Source: Siphonodentalium dalli (lineage: Eukaryota > Mollusca > Scaphopoda > Gadilida > Siphonodentaliidae). From it: 64,000 nucleotides of DNA. A model generated the notes under the pieces. It was not told where the DNA came from and ran no database searches. It worked only from the letters and a program-made list of their open reading frames with translations. Shown here in pieces: positions 21,640 through 32,276 of the stretch (position 1 is the stretch's first letter; each line of letters starts with the position of its first letter). The stretch spans positions 213,115,982 to 213,179,981 of the forward strand of contig CP136063.1 in the NCBI GenBank assembly GCA_032622095.1, read 5' to 3'. A program made the translations under genes and the position numbers.

Positions 21640-22989
21640 TGTTTTGTTTTGTTTTTCCAGACTCGTATGTGGGATTGTCATTTAAAAAAAACGTTTGGTA
21701 TTCTTTATGTACTTTTGAACTTCTATGGCTATTATAGAATTGGTTTCGTATGAAAGGTCGGATGACCCACGTAGAAGTATTTCTGTTGTTGGGTCACATT
21801 TTTCAGATAACGTATTTAACAATGCGGTTCTCTGTATAGAGTATGTTATACAATGCAGTAGAAAATGTTCGCTGTCCTCAAGATCACCGCATACACAATA
21901 CGGGTTGTCAGTTAGGAAATTCGCGTATTTGTGGTAGTTTAAGTTACTACAATTCAACCGTAGTCTTACGTGTAGAATATGAGAATGGCGCGAATGTGAG
22001 CAGTTAAAGTGCTTGGGGATTTTAGTTCGGTTGGTCTCTAACGATTTTGTGAACGAAGCTAACGATTCCATATTTACGCTATGGTCGAGGTTGTTCCACA
22101 GCTCTGTTGTCGAGGGGATGAAAGAGCGTCTATGGGTTTCTGAGTAAAATTCGGGGATTCTGAGAGCGTCTGCTTGTCTGGTTTTTATTCCGGATATTGC
22201 AATATTCGTGGGAGGAACATGATTTTGCAGATATGTAGGAGACATGCCATTAATCATTTTGTACAATAGTTTAAGTTTATATTTAGTTCGTCGCGCTGTC
22301 AAAGTTTCCCATCCAGTTTCCTTTAATAACGTGGAATTACTAACCGATCTGGTGGCACCTGTTATGATTCGCGCGGCTTCGTACTGTATTTTCTCTATTT
22401 CGTCAGACTCCTGCTTAGTACAGCCATCCCAAATAACGCAAGCATACTCTAACACGGGTCTAACCAGGGTAAAATAACACTTTTGTAGAGATGATCTATC
22501 CAGATTATATCGATATTTTCGGAGGTAAGATACTGATTTCCACGCGGAGGTCGCCATTTGATTGATATGCGCCCCCCATGTACCATCTTTGCTCAGTACA
22601 ACTCCTAGGTGCTTATGCACTTCAACTTCCTTTATTTGTTGTTCATTCATTTGTAGGACTGGGTGTACGATAAGTTTCTTTTTTCTGTTGCATGTTAGGG
22701 ATTCGGTTTTTGTACCGTTAAATGTCACAAGCCATCGTTTTGACCACGATTCTAGGTGAGAAATGTCATCCTGAAGTTTGATTGAGTCTATAATTGGGTC
22801 ATCAATACGTAGTGAAATGGACGTGTCATCGGCAAAAAGACGGACATTGCATGCTATATTTGGTACAATATCGTTGATGTATACCAGGAATAAAATGGGG
22901 CCTAGTATAGAGCCTTGAGGTACTCCCGCTGTGACCCCTCCCCACTTAGAGGAGTATGATCCTAACACTACGCGTTGTTCTCGATAACC
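21640..22989 (-). mobile_element. jockey/CR1-type LINE, C-terminal half of ORF2
   Basis: The - strand frame ending at 21682 encodes the RT second half: 'GVPQGSILGPILFLVYINDI', LFADDTSI (catalytic FADD), 'HKHLGVVLSKDGTW' and a thumb/C-terminal region with 'RPVLEYACVIWDG'. The end has a CxCG...E-H-F-L-L-H-C tail. It stays open for about 430 codons, so decay is limited. 3' end: a short UTR and a (CAAAA)n tail at about 21635-21657. The upstream part of the same frame is cut near 22989 by the + strand LINE; the RT N-terminal piece reappears at 26977-27140. Confidence 0.82.
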
Positions 22990-22994
22990 AGAAT

Positions 22995-23216
22995 ATGATC
23001 CGCAAATACCTTGTGAATCGTGGGATAACCCCATCTTATGTGAAAGTCATGGCATCTAAAACAGTTCCGGATGGTAAATCAGCTAGAATCACCATACCAA
23101 CGGAGTCATGTTCTCTTATTGCTTCTTCCAATTTCTGGCCTCCAGGTGTATATAGTCGCCCGTGGAGAGGCTCAACTGCCAAACCAAAAGACTCGTTCTA
23201 CATTCATCATGGATGA
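22995..23216 (+). pseudogene. C-terminal remnant of LINE ORF1
   Basis: The frame reads 'IRKYLVNRGITPSYVKVMAS', then 'ARITIPTESC', 'NFWPPGVYSRPW' and a short tail, the pattern of the C-terminal end of many LINE ORF1 nucleic-acid-binding proteins ('..SFRITV....WP.GV..RPW..'). It is 5'-truncated by the insertion. Its TGA at 23214-23216 overlaps the ORF2 ATG at 23209-23211 in the sequence ATGGATGA. Confidence 0.65.
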
Positions 23217-26200
23217 ACAACATAACATAAATTGTGAAACAATTGTATATACCCCTCTTAACTTAATTTCGTGGAATGCAACCGGTATCCAATCCAGCGC
23301 TTCATATCTTACTTCACTGTTAAACGATCAAGTATATGACGTGGTTGGAATTTCTGAACATTGGCTAGATCCAAACACTTTGACATTTCTAGATACGATC
23401 CACCCAAATTACACAAGTATATCTAAGTGTGGCAGAGTCATTGTAACGAAAACGGGTGGCAGCTACTGTCGGGATGGAGTAGCGTTTCTCATAAATAAAT
23501 CTAAGTCCCAGAATACCTCAACAGTCAGCGTGGATAATGAACGAATCACTGGGATTCGACTTAGACTTGAATACAACCAGTTCTTATTTATCTTCCAAGT
23601 GTATTTTCCGGGTACTAATCACCCAGACGAATTATACGCACAATGTCTGTCAGATATGACCGATCTAATTAATGTATTCTCGTCTCATGGCTCAATCGTT
23701 CTAATGGGTGATTTTAATGCCCATCTCGATAAATCAAACGCTCCTCCCACTAGCCTGGGCTCAAAGCGATCCTCCAGATCGGCTGGGCTTAAACATTTCT
23801 TAAGTCAACATCAGATGATATCTCTGATGGTGTTACCCACTTGCAAAGGCCCAACTGTGTCATACGTACCTTATTCATATGATTCATCATCTTCTCTTCT
23901 AGATCACATTATCATACATGAATGTAGAGTAGATCTTATATCTAATAACGAGATATTAGATGACAGTGCTACCAACACATCGAATCATCGACCAGTGAGA
24001 TGCACCACTCTCATTCCCTCTCTTACGACCAATAACCCCAAAAGCGCCAATCGAAAAACAATAAATTGGCAAAATCTTGATGTTGAATTATATAAAAGCT
24101 ATGTATTAGATAGTATCTCAAATATACCAAGCGCACTCAGTAACAAGAGTGAAGTGGATGCAGCTTACACAAGCCTAGTTAGCGCTATGTTGTCTGCTGC
24201 TCAAATGGCAAGTCCCACACCTCACAGTCGACAAAATTCCAAACCATATTGGGGCCGTGACATTCAACACTTACATAAAGCTATGATAACACATAGGAAA
24301 ATGTGGATTACTTCAGGGCGGCCCACAAATTTTAACAACGTAATTTATCGGGCCTATAGAGACCAAAAACGTTTCTTCCGAAGAGCCCATCGCTTAGCTG
24401 TAAAATCATATCTCAAGGACTCTATTTATAAAATAGAACGTCAAGCAGTTTCCGATCACAAAGCCTTCTGGAAATCCGTCCGTCCTAAAACTGGAAGCAG
24501 TGTGCGCCCAGGAACGGAAATGCTATTTAATGGCATTATGTATCGAGATCCTCTGGACATTGCTTTAGGATGGCAAAACTATTTTGCAGAACTTTATAAA
24601 TGTTCAACCCATAAAGATAAGGAGTTTGAGTTATTTGTCAAATCGAAAATAGAAGAATTTCTCGATTCCGATCAATTAAATGAAGGAACTAATGATCTCA
24701 CAGGGTCTGTCTCACTGGTCGAGATTAATAAAGCAATTGGAAATCTAAAACTAAACAAAGCAGGGGGAATTGACAACTTGTCGAATGAACACATTATAAA
24801 TGCACCATTGAATGTTCGCACTGCTTTATGTTTGTTATTTTCAACCATGTTTAAGCTTGCTCACATCCCATCTGATATGAAGAAAGGTCTTGTTTTGCCA
24901 ATATACAAAGGAGATCCGAAACCTATTCAAAACCCAGACAGCTACCGGGCAATCACGCTCCTTCCTGTATTATATAAGATTTATGAGAATATAATTCTTC
25001 AAAGACTTAAGGAGAGCCACAATTTCAAACATTTTCCGAGTAGCCTACAAAATGGATTCCAGAAAGGAGTTGGTTGCTCGGTAACTGCCTTCGAACTTCA
25101 AGAAGGCATAGCCTATGCCAAATCGAATGGGTCTCGCTTATTCACAGCTTTTCTTGATTCGAAAAAAGCATTTGACTGTGTATGGCACGAGGGCCTAATT
25201 TACCAATTGCATGAGATGGGAATAAATGGTAACTTGTTCCAATTATTTATTGACATGTACTCAAATGTGGAGAGCTATATATTGTACGAAGGAATTATAA
25301 CACATTCAATCAAAATGGAGCAAGGTACCAGACAAGGAGATGTTTTATCTCCCTTCCTGTACCTTATTTTTATTGATGACCTTGTTAAGTCATTGTCTGA
25401 CTCACCTCATGGTTTGCATATAAGCACGCTGACATGCTCGTGTCCGACCACTGCAGACGATATCACGATAACAGCACTGACAGAGCACGGTCTGCGAAAA
25501 CTCATTGACATATGCTACAACTACAGTTTAAAGTGGAGGTTCCAATTTTCTCACGAAAAAAGTAAGATCGTTATCTTCAACACCTCTCGCAAACCAGCAG
25601 CGCTCACAACAGATAAATCATTTGTAATGGGACCCTGTGCAATATCTGAATCCGATCAGGTAACGCATCTGGGCATACTCCAGGATTCTAGAAGTTCCCA
25701 TATCCCGAACATTGATCACGCTTCTCAAATGCTACGCAAATGCTTCTTTGCCGCTTGTCGCGCCCCGGTTTCGAAAGATTTCACTCCTCTAACAAACCTT
25801 AAACTGTTTAGTCAGGTAGCCATTCCTAAAGCTCTGTATGGTTGCGAGATGTGGTGGAGCCTTTCATCTACGAATTACCTTAGCTTAGAACGAGCATATC
25901 GCATGTGCATTAAAAACATGCAACTTATCTCTCAGAGAAGTAGTACAATTCTTTCTCTATCCTTGCTTGGTGTCTTGCCAATTCAGTATGAACTAGAGAG
26001 GATAAAACTCTTGTTTCTGGGGTCGCTCATCAACTTGCCATACGGTCATAGACAAGCCTTAGAAATATTTTTGTTCAATCTCCATGCGATGTTGTTATAT
26101 GCCCGTCCACCCACGGGTTTTCTTGCGGAGATTACAAACGTTCTTAAAAAATATGACCTATATGATCACCTCTTACACTTTGCAACTACAGGGTCTTTTC

Positions 26201-26706
26201 CGACTATATCAATGTGGAAAATTACTATAAAGGAACGCCTCACTGCTCACTATTGTCGTGAAACTAGTTATTATGCACAAGGGGATATGCTATTCTTCTT
26301 TAAGGTCAAGCCTGATCCAATTTCCATTTGGAAACTCTGGGTTACATGTCGAGACGAACCAGCCTTTTTCGCCAACTGTGTTATCATGGCACGCACTCTG
26401 AACAGAACGACATATGATAATGCTTCTGTATGTTATCATTGCAAACTAAATTATTCGAATCAATTGTTTCATATGTATAGTAAATGCTCGTCTGAATTCG
26501 CTTTGATAACGCGGAACACATTCTGGTACTCAATAATTGATCGATTTGGAATACATGCGTTCAACTTCTTGGAAGCAATGTCAGAAGAAACCCTCTTAGC
26601 CTATTTCTTCGGTGGATGCATCAGCGCAGAAATTCACCTCATCGGCGACGAGAAGCAGCTATTCGGACAATGCGTCCGCTTCATTTGCGAATTATGCGCG
26701 GTCTGA
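23209..26706 (+). CDS. LINE ORF2: endonuclease-reverse transcriptase, 1165 aa
   Basis: Start chosen at the ATG overlapping the ORF1 stop; the frame is also open upstream. EEP endonuclease at about residues 18-265: LISWNATG (Asn), GISEHW (Glu), MGDFNAHLD (GDFN near 168), and NTSNHRP (near 259), where the usual catalytic Asp of SDH is Asn. RT at about 510-830: 'NKAGGIDNLS', 'YRAITLLPVLYKIYENIIL', 'FLDSKKAFDCVWHEGL' (Asp near 650), 'QGTRQGDVLSPFLY', and 'TTADDITI' near 748-753, where the usual F/Y before ADD is Thr. A CxxC...C zinc-knuckle-like C-terminus (CYHCKLNY...YSKC) lies near 1075-1093. Function: nicks target DNA and copies the element RNA. There is no stop or frameshift over 3.5 kb, so the insertion is young. 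Confidence 0.85.
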   Translation: MDEQHNINCETIVYTPLNLISWNATGIQSSASYLTSLLNDQVYDVVGISEHWLDPNTLTFLDTIHPNYTSISKCGRVIVTKTGGSYCRDGVAFLINKSKSQNTSTVSVDNERITGIRLRLEYNQFLFIFQVYFPGTNHPDELYAQCLSDMTDLINVFSSHGSIVLMGDFNAHLDKSNAPPTSLGSKRSSRSAGLKHFLSQHQMISLMVLPTCKGPTVSYVPYSYDSSSSLLDHIIIHECRVDLISNNEILDDSATNTSNHRPVRCTTLIPSLTTNNPKSANRKTINWQNLDVELYKSYVLDSISNIPSALSNKSEVDAAYTSLVSAMLSAAQMASPTPHSRQNSKPYWGRDIQHLHKAMITHRKMWITSGRPTNFNNVIYRAYRDQKRFFRRAHRLAVKSYLKDSIYKIERQAVSDHKAFWKSVRPKTGSSVRPGTEMLFNGIMYRDPLDIALGWQNYFAELYKCSTHKDKEFELFVKSKIEEFLDSDQLNEGTNDLTGSVSLVEINKAIGNLKLNKAGGIDNLSNEHIINAPLNVRTALCLLFSTMFKLAHIPSDMKKGLVLPIYKGDPKPIQNPDSYRAITLLPVLYKIYENIILQRLKESHNFKHFPSSLQNGFQKGVGCSVTAFELQEGIAYAKSNGSRLFTAFLDSKKAFDCVWHEGLIYQLHEMGINGNLFQLFIDMYSNVESYILYEGIITHSIKMEQGTRQGDVLSPFLYLIFIDDLVKSLSDSPHGLHISTLTCSCPTTADDITITALTEHGLRKLIDICYNYSLKWRFQFSHEKSKIVIFNTSRKPAALTTDKSFVMGPCAISESDQVTHLGILQDSRSSHIPNIDHASQMLRKCFFAACRAPVSKDFTPLTNLKLFSQVAIPKALYGCEMWWSLSSTNYLSLERAYRMCIKNMQLISQRSSTILSLSLLGVLPIQYELERIKLLFLGSLINLPYGHRQALEIFLFNLHAMLLYARPPTGFLAEITNVLKKYDLYDHLLHFATTGSFPTISMWKITIKERLTAHYCRETSYYAQGDMLFFFKVKPDPISIWKLWVTCRDEPAFFANCVIMARTLNRTTYDNASVCYHCKLNYSNQLFHMYSKCSSEFALITRNTFWYSIIDRFGIHAFNFLEAMSEETLLAYFFGGCISAEIHLIGDEKQLFGQCVRFICELCAV

Positions 26707-26951
26707 GCAATACATGGATGTCTTAACATCTTGTCTTGCAGTAATTATTTCAGCAATAAATTTATAATTATTATTATGTGAACTATTCTTCGGTCTTTGA
26801 TATGGTGACTCTAAAGTCATCCGACCTCCTGGTGTCTCATTTGGTATTTGAGGAATTAAGTCATGTTAAATTATATTGTGTATATATGTCAACAGTTTAT
26901 TTGTGTATGTATATATTGTATCATATTGTCTCCATGTTTGGAGGAATAAAC

Positions 26952-26975
26952 ATCTCTCTCTCTCTCTCTCTCTCT
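26952..26975. repeat. (CT)n tail of the LINE
   Basis: CATCTCTCTCTCTC... directly after AATAAA, at the junction to the older LINE. Confidence 0.8.
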
Positions 26976-26976
26976 T

Positions 26977-27140
26977 GTTTCCATTCGGCGGGGAAGTAGG
27001 ATTCTGTGAGGTAGCGGTTGAATATTTTTGAAAGGGGTGTACTCAGGCTGGGGCAGTTTTTCAAAATACGTGGGCTGATCCGATCTGGACCAGATGCTTT
27101 ATCTGATTGGAGTTCCTTTATTACATTATGTATGAAACAT
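26977..27140 (-). mobile_element. RT N-terminal piece of the split - strand LINE
   Basis: The reverse strand codes 'KELQSDKASGPDRISP', 'LKNC' and 'YLTESYFPAEWK', the finger motif (KA.G.D.I....LK....FP..WK) found just before RT motif 2 in jockey/CR1 LINEs. It belongs with 21640-22989; the intervening part is lost and replaced by the + strand LINE. Confidence 0.75.
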
Positions 27141-27634
27141 TCAAGATCATATTACATGCTTAAAACTATCTTAATAATGGCAACCAACTGTTGTTTGCAA
27201 AATGACAGGAAGAGACATTTCGATTGTGGTCATTTTGTCATAGCAAATTAACGGAACCACTTAACCGTGATGATTAACTTATTTATTTAAGATTGCAGAT
27301 ATGTGTTTATTAATGTCATGTGCAAATAAAGTTGTGATAAGATGTCACAAATTACATTATATATTATATATATATATCTTTATTACCTCCATTACATGAA
27401 GAGTAGAAACTACATACATAGAACAACACATATACATACAATATAACATGAAACACGGAACATAGCATGAACATATAGACATGAATACACCATTGTCAGT
27501 GTACATAGCATGTATGATAATAATGCACCCCACGATATATGTATACACTTGCATGAATATGTACAAAGATGCACATACCTGCAACATGCATGCATATATA
27601 GATGTACGCGCACGCAGACGCACACGTACACCTG
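27141..27634. other. Unassigned stretch with TA microsatellite
   Basis: (TA)n near 27359-27378; otherwise low-complexity ACAT-rich sequence, no gene. Confidence 0.4.
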
Positions 27635-28640
27635 CTAGACTAAACTCTCAGATATCCATATATTCCAAAGATGGCCAGTATGATCCAGTATGATCCAGAA
27701 TGATCCAGTATGACTAATGACAACATGTATCAGTTCAACGCCACCTCCTATTTTATTTCTGATGACGTCGGGAATCTTTCCCAGTAAAAGAGTGATTTTG
27801 TCAATTTTGGATAAGCTCTCTAGTATAAGAAACAGGTCGACGCCAAAGCGATCTAAGCAAGTAAACCAAAACGCATTTCTATGCTCCTCTAAGACGGAAC
27901 AGTCGCAAATAACATGTTCTGCAATATTTATGTAACTACGATGACATTTTGAACAAATTGCATCACAAATATCAGACGGTGAGCAAATCAGCTGAGTGAC
28001 CAAATAAAATGTTGATTTCTCTTCGGGATATTTTTGACAGACTGTCCACAGATTTGACATACGAATATTGTTGTGTACATATATAAATCTACTAAATGAG
28101 GGGTCATTTCCAACCCGGGTCTGCCATGCAGATTCAAATACGGTCCGCGAGTGGGTAATGATTTGCTTCCATGCCAGCTGTTTTGGAAAGTTTGATGATG
28201 AAACGTAGTCTTTCAAGTAGTCCAAAAGTTGACGATTTTCTAGAACGGTGATAACATTGTTCATCCAATTGTGGGTGACTGGTTGATTATGTAAGTAGTC
28301 TAGAACCCTGTATACAAAAACGTGTTTAACAGTTTTCTCTGTTCCCAGGTTGCATAGGGCTCTAAAAAGTCTAATCGTCGATGATTTCCTTTATCGGACG
28401 GGTGCCTACAAGAGCGAGAGCCATATCTGTGCGAATTTGAATGTGTAGGCCCTGCATGTTTTTCACACACATACGATGAACTTTCTCCAACTTTTAACAG
28501 TTCACTTCTGTCTGATTATGAAGCAGTTCCGATCCTTATAAACCACGGGGAAGAACGACGCTGTTATACATTTTCATCGCACTAGCGGGAGTAATACCGC
28601 CTGCATACAGACCGGCGTTAGAAAGCATGAGAAATGTTGA
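27635..28640 (-). pseudogene. Decayed LINE ORF2, C-terminal part
   Basis: The - strand frame ending at 27635 (209 codons) includes 'CDAICSKCHRSYINIAEHVI' and '..HRNAFWFTCLDRFGVDLFL', which mirrors the C-terminus of the + LINE ORF2 ('CYHC...RNTFWYSIIDRFGIHAFNF'). Upstream (28264-28640), with stops, I read 'VVLPRGLYGSELL'-like and 'LEKVHRMCVKNMQGLH', matching the + LINE 'IPKALYGCEMW' and 'LERAYRMCIKNMQLI'. A 10-bp repeat (TATGATCCAG, about 4 copies, 27674-27715) lies just beyond the frame's 3' boundary region. This is an older relative of the + LINE. Confidence 0.78.
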
Positions 28641-29590
28641 GCGTATTTTGCCTACTATCATATCAGTGAATACGTTATTATGTGCGCTCGTCAGATTCGT
28701 AGGTACGTTGGTGTCACCCTACCGATTTCACTCCATGACGTCACCCTTACACAGTACATGCCGGCGACGTTACGGAGTAGATTATAGAGTTTACGCCCTT
28801 GGCACTGACTTCCGTTAATAGCTCGTTGTTATATAAACAAACCAGCGATGTGGCTTTTGTCGAAAATTGACAGTCAGTACATTCGCCCTGTATACATGTA
28901 CTTTCAGAAAATACAAAACACCACAACGTTATACCCCACCAATGTCAATGTCTCGATATCATTTGACCAAATTTCTTGACATGAAACCGCGACAGACACG
29001 GCGTGAAATACATCGCATTGAGTAAACAATTTCCCATTGTTTCAATTCAACTTCAAGATCGCGGTAAAATCAAAACCGCAATTTGTAAGTGGTAAACATC
29101 TGAAAAAGACATCAGGTACATGCAGAAACTAATTGTTGTGCATATTTATCTCTATTTGAGGTGGCAATTTTTCATGTTTATCAGTATTTTTAACGATAAG
29201 AGCGATGGTAATTGGGGACTATATTTTATCTAGCGCATTAAATTTAAAATAAAAAGTCGTGAATTGACTGAGTGTTTTCTATGGCCGCACATTTCGTTGA
29301 TAATTACAAGCCATTTGTTTGTATAAATAACATGTTTAAGTTCGAAGAGCATTAGAATGGGAATAACAGTGTGGTGTTTTGTGATTTCGGAAAGGTACAT
29401 GGCGAATATACTGTGGCAAATACTCGTTAACTAAATTTGCCACAGTATATTCGCCATGTACCTTTCCGAAATCACAAAACACCACACTGTTATCCCCTAA
29501 ATTATTGAAGATTGTAATTGGCTTTTTTTGCTAACATTAAATTAAATTAAATTAAATAAATTAAGTGAAATTATTTTTAAAATTATTTTG
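28641..29590. other. Insertion-like stretch inside the decayed LINE
   Basis: LINE coding similarity is absent between about 28640 and 29590. A partial relative of the hairpin at 29359 ('TTCGCCCTGTATACATGTAC', 'CAAAACACCACA', 'GTTATACCCC') lies at 28880-28940, suggesting that the interval is a foldback-type element inserted in the LINE. Confidence 0.45.
29359..29496. repeat. Near-perfect 138-bp inverted repeat (hairpin)
   Basis: The left arm GGAATAACAGTGTGGTGTTT... and the right arm pair over about 62 bp with one mismatch around a loop near CTCGTTAACT. No coding sequence; it looks like the core of a foldback element. Confidence 0.85.
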
Positions 29591-29599
29591 TATTACATT

Positions 29600-30728
29600 T
29601 TTGCGCACGTTGGCATCTCTCTGAGTGCATTCTAGTTGAATTTATATTTGGTTAGTGGAATGCCAACGTGTGTCACTTGATATACCTCTGCAATGGCGCT
29701 TGATCCTAATAACCAATGTCGGTTGTTTTCTGAAGCTTCACATTTTGACTCGTTAAATACTAGAACGAATGTTTTGTTGGGATTAAATTGATATCGCCAT
29801 ATATTACTGTACCTTACACAGATATCGTATAGCCCTTGTAGTCCAGTCTGTATTAATGAAAAAGGGCCATATCGTCAGCATGTGTGAGGCAAGAACAATT
29901 TATGTTTTTCATGAACAAACCAAGATGAGATCTTTCTAACTCATAAAGTAAATTATCAATATGTAAATGGTGTATAAGAATGGGGAGACAGAGCCCCCTT
30001 GTCTGGCGCCGTGCGTAACCTCAAACCAACGTGAGGAAATTCCAGAAAAAGACGTTCTGCACCATTATGCCTGTCAGAAGGCAGTTGAGTATGTTTAATG
30101 TATTTCCTCTGACGTGGCGCTCATAAAGTTTGAATAGCAGTCCGTTAATCCAAACGGTGTCAAATGCTTTCCACACGTCCAATAAGCTCGCATATAATTT
30201 GCTATGATTCTCGGACGTGTAAGAAATGCATTCCTGTACCATGAATGACGACATCATACAGCTAATATTCTGCTGAAAACCATTTTGCAACGGGTAAACT
30301 GTTAGAGTTGATGGCGAGTTGCTTTGTAATCGAAGAAGGATAACTCTTTCAAACATTTTGTAAATTACTGGTAATAGAGTTATCGCTCTGTAACTGTCAA
30401 AATTGTCACGAGGCTTGGGCGTACCTTTATATAATGAGCAAATGACACCCAATTTTGCATTTTGTGGAACATACACAAGTTCAATCATCTTCGAAAATAA
30501 AAATGCAATGCACTGTACAATCGAATCACCACCGTATACAAAGTGTTCGTAATTTATGTTGTCCCATCCTGCAGCTTTTTTTATGCGGAAGAGATTTGAG
30601 AAGGGAGCTGACTTCAGATGAGGTTACTGGATATATTACCCGTCCATCTATTGGGTTGAATGAATGTTCAGAAAGTTCTTTCGTTATAACTACATTGATT
30701 TTCTTAAAGTGGTTTTGATCAAAATCAG
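29600..30728 (-). pseudogene. Decayed LINE ORF2, reverse transcriptase part
   Basis: - strand pieces in order. 30720-30526 is the finger region. 30488-30021 has 'GVICSLYKGTPKPRDNFDSY', 'RAITLLPVIYKMFERVILLRL', 'QNGFQ' and 'LLDVWKAFDTVWINGLLFKL'. 30020-29690, in shifted frames, has 'GARQGGSVSPFLY' and 'CLTHADDMALF'. 29690-29600 has 'VYQVTHVGI'. The order matches the + LINE ORF2. The active-site motif is HADD. Several frameshifts and stops are present. Confidence 0.78.
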
Positions 30729-31840
30729 GGCCCTGTTTCATGAAGGCAACTTATGACATAGTTGGGACTTAATATGGTCATAAGTTCAAACTTCAGTCAT
30801 AAGTGCGTTTCACGAACAAGGTCTTAACCTAAGATGGTCTTAACTTTGGTCTTAACTTTAAGACTGGTGTGAGGTGTCATAAGATAATCTTAAAGTTAAG
30901 ACCTACGTTGTGATCCGCAGTTGGTCCGAAATGTGGATGGGATCTATAGTTCATGTATATATTATTACAAACACATTTAACTGAATAACATCTTGCTATC
31001 ACGGGGGTGTTCAGAAATGCATGGTAGTAATTTCTTCTTTCTATGGATATTTGTTATGCCTCTATTATTTACCCCTACTTGACTTGCAGTCAAGTACGGC
31101 CGCGTCATGTCAAGGGAGAGGGCTTCAAATAAGCCTATGGCTTGTTGCCTAATCCCATTTTCTTCTAAATTTGTATCTATTGTAATTATTTATCTGAATG
31201 TCCATAGAGGGAAAAATAAATACTGTTTAAACTAAACGGTAGTAATTAAAAACCAACTGGTAAGCTATAGCAGTGACGTGGCCAGTGATTGTTGGGGTGT
31301 CGGCTACTAACTGTAAACCGCCAAGACCGGACTATAATATATACATTTCTAATTGCTGTAACAAAAAGAATATATTTCCATGAAGTTGGACATCAATTGC
31401 GATTCAAATCACACAGTCGCACTGTAGACAATAATCATGTTGAGACAATTAGTCCGAACATTTTCACATCGAGGATAATAGTGAATGATTTATACTAATT
31501 TTTGTTTATATAAATGCTTATGTCAGCTATTATTATTATTATTATTTACTTGCCTTTCTATATTATTATGTTATAATTTGATTGTAAAATGTATTTCATA
31601 TGTACCCCGTATATATATCGGCAAGATAATAATACATAATATATGTTATTTTATTAGTATTATGTATATTATCATAACCCACACACGCGAATTTAAGATC
31701 TTATACATTTATTACATCTGAATCGCATGTTTATTAACTATGAAATAAAAAGATATATAACATGTATATAGTATACGGATCGCGCGGGCACACCGGGGTC
31801 CGCTAAAGAACATATCACTGTGAACCAGCCCACATGCATA

Positions 31841-31924
31841 CCCCTGGGGAAATTACTAAAATACCAATATAGACTACACCAGTGGTGTAGTCTATATTGG
31901 TATGTTAGTAATTTTCCCCAGGGG
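31841..31924. repeat. 84-bp hairpin within the Harbinger-like element
   Basis: CCCCTGGGGAAATTACTAA... pairs with ...TTAGTAATTTTCCCCAGGGG around CACCAGTGGTG; nearly perfect. It may be a separate small MITE. Confidence 0.8.
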
Positions 31925-32223
31925 CCTGTGAACCGGCCGTCTGTTCACGGTTTGTTAATTATAAACGCTCTTTATTAGAAGTCGTTGCTTTGGTTTTTAT
32001 TAAAACATATATGCAAAATGTCATTCAACATAGCGATGTACGTACTTTCGAAGTTCATACGCAGTTGTTAATTGTAACATGCGTTTAGCATATTTGTCAA
32101 CAGAACCAGACCAAATGGAATTAACATCATTTATATATGGCTTCTACAAGTATGTCTCAGATTGGAAATAAGTCTATTTGGAGCACGATATGAAATCCTA
32201 TTCACATTATAGCAATATAAATA

Positions 32224-32276
32224 CAGAGCGTTTTGTGTTAGTATTCCATGAATGTTGGCAATCAATAAAGAGCGTT
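32224..32276 (+). repeat. AATAAAGAGCGTT dimer module
   Basis: CAGAGCGTTTT at 32224, a diverged middle (GTATTCCATGAATG), and AATAAAGAGCGTT at 32264-32276. A lone inverted half is at 31964-31976. Confidence 0.6.

Larger units (their letters stand above)
22990..26976 (+). mobile_element. Non-LTR retrotransposon with intact ORF2, 5'-truncated
   Basis: Spans the end of ORF1, a complete ORF2, a 3' UTR of about 240 nt with AATAAA (26945-26950) and a (CT)n tail (26952-26975). Both flanks (21640-22989 and 26977-27140) are pieces of one - strand LINE, so the element is nested in it. Comparing the flanks with typical LINE RTs, roughly 0.4 kb of the older RT (including the first catalytic Asp region) is missing at the junction, which implies a target deletion or an earlier deletion. 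No clear target duplication is seen. Confidence 0.83.

Noticed and set aside
21725-22759. Several + strand open frames
   Set aside because: They lie antisense to the clear RT frame of the - strand LINE.
27357-27693. Cysteine-rich frames on both strands
   Set aside because: They arise from ACAT/TGCATG low-complexity sequence next to a TA microsatellite.
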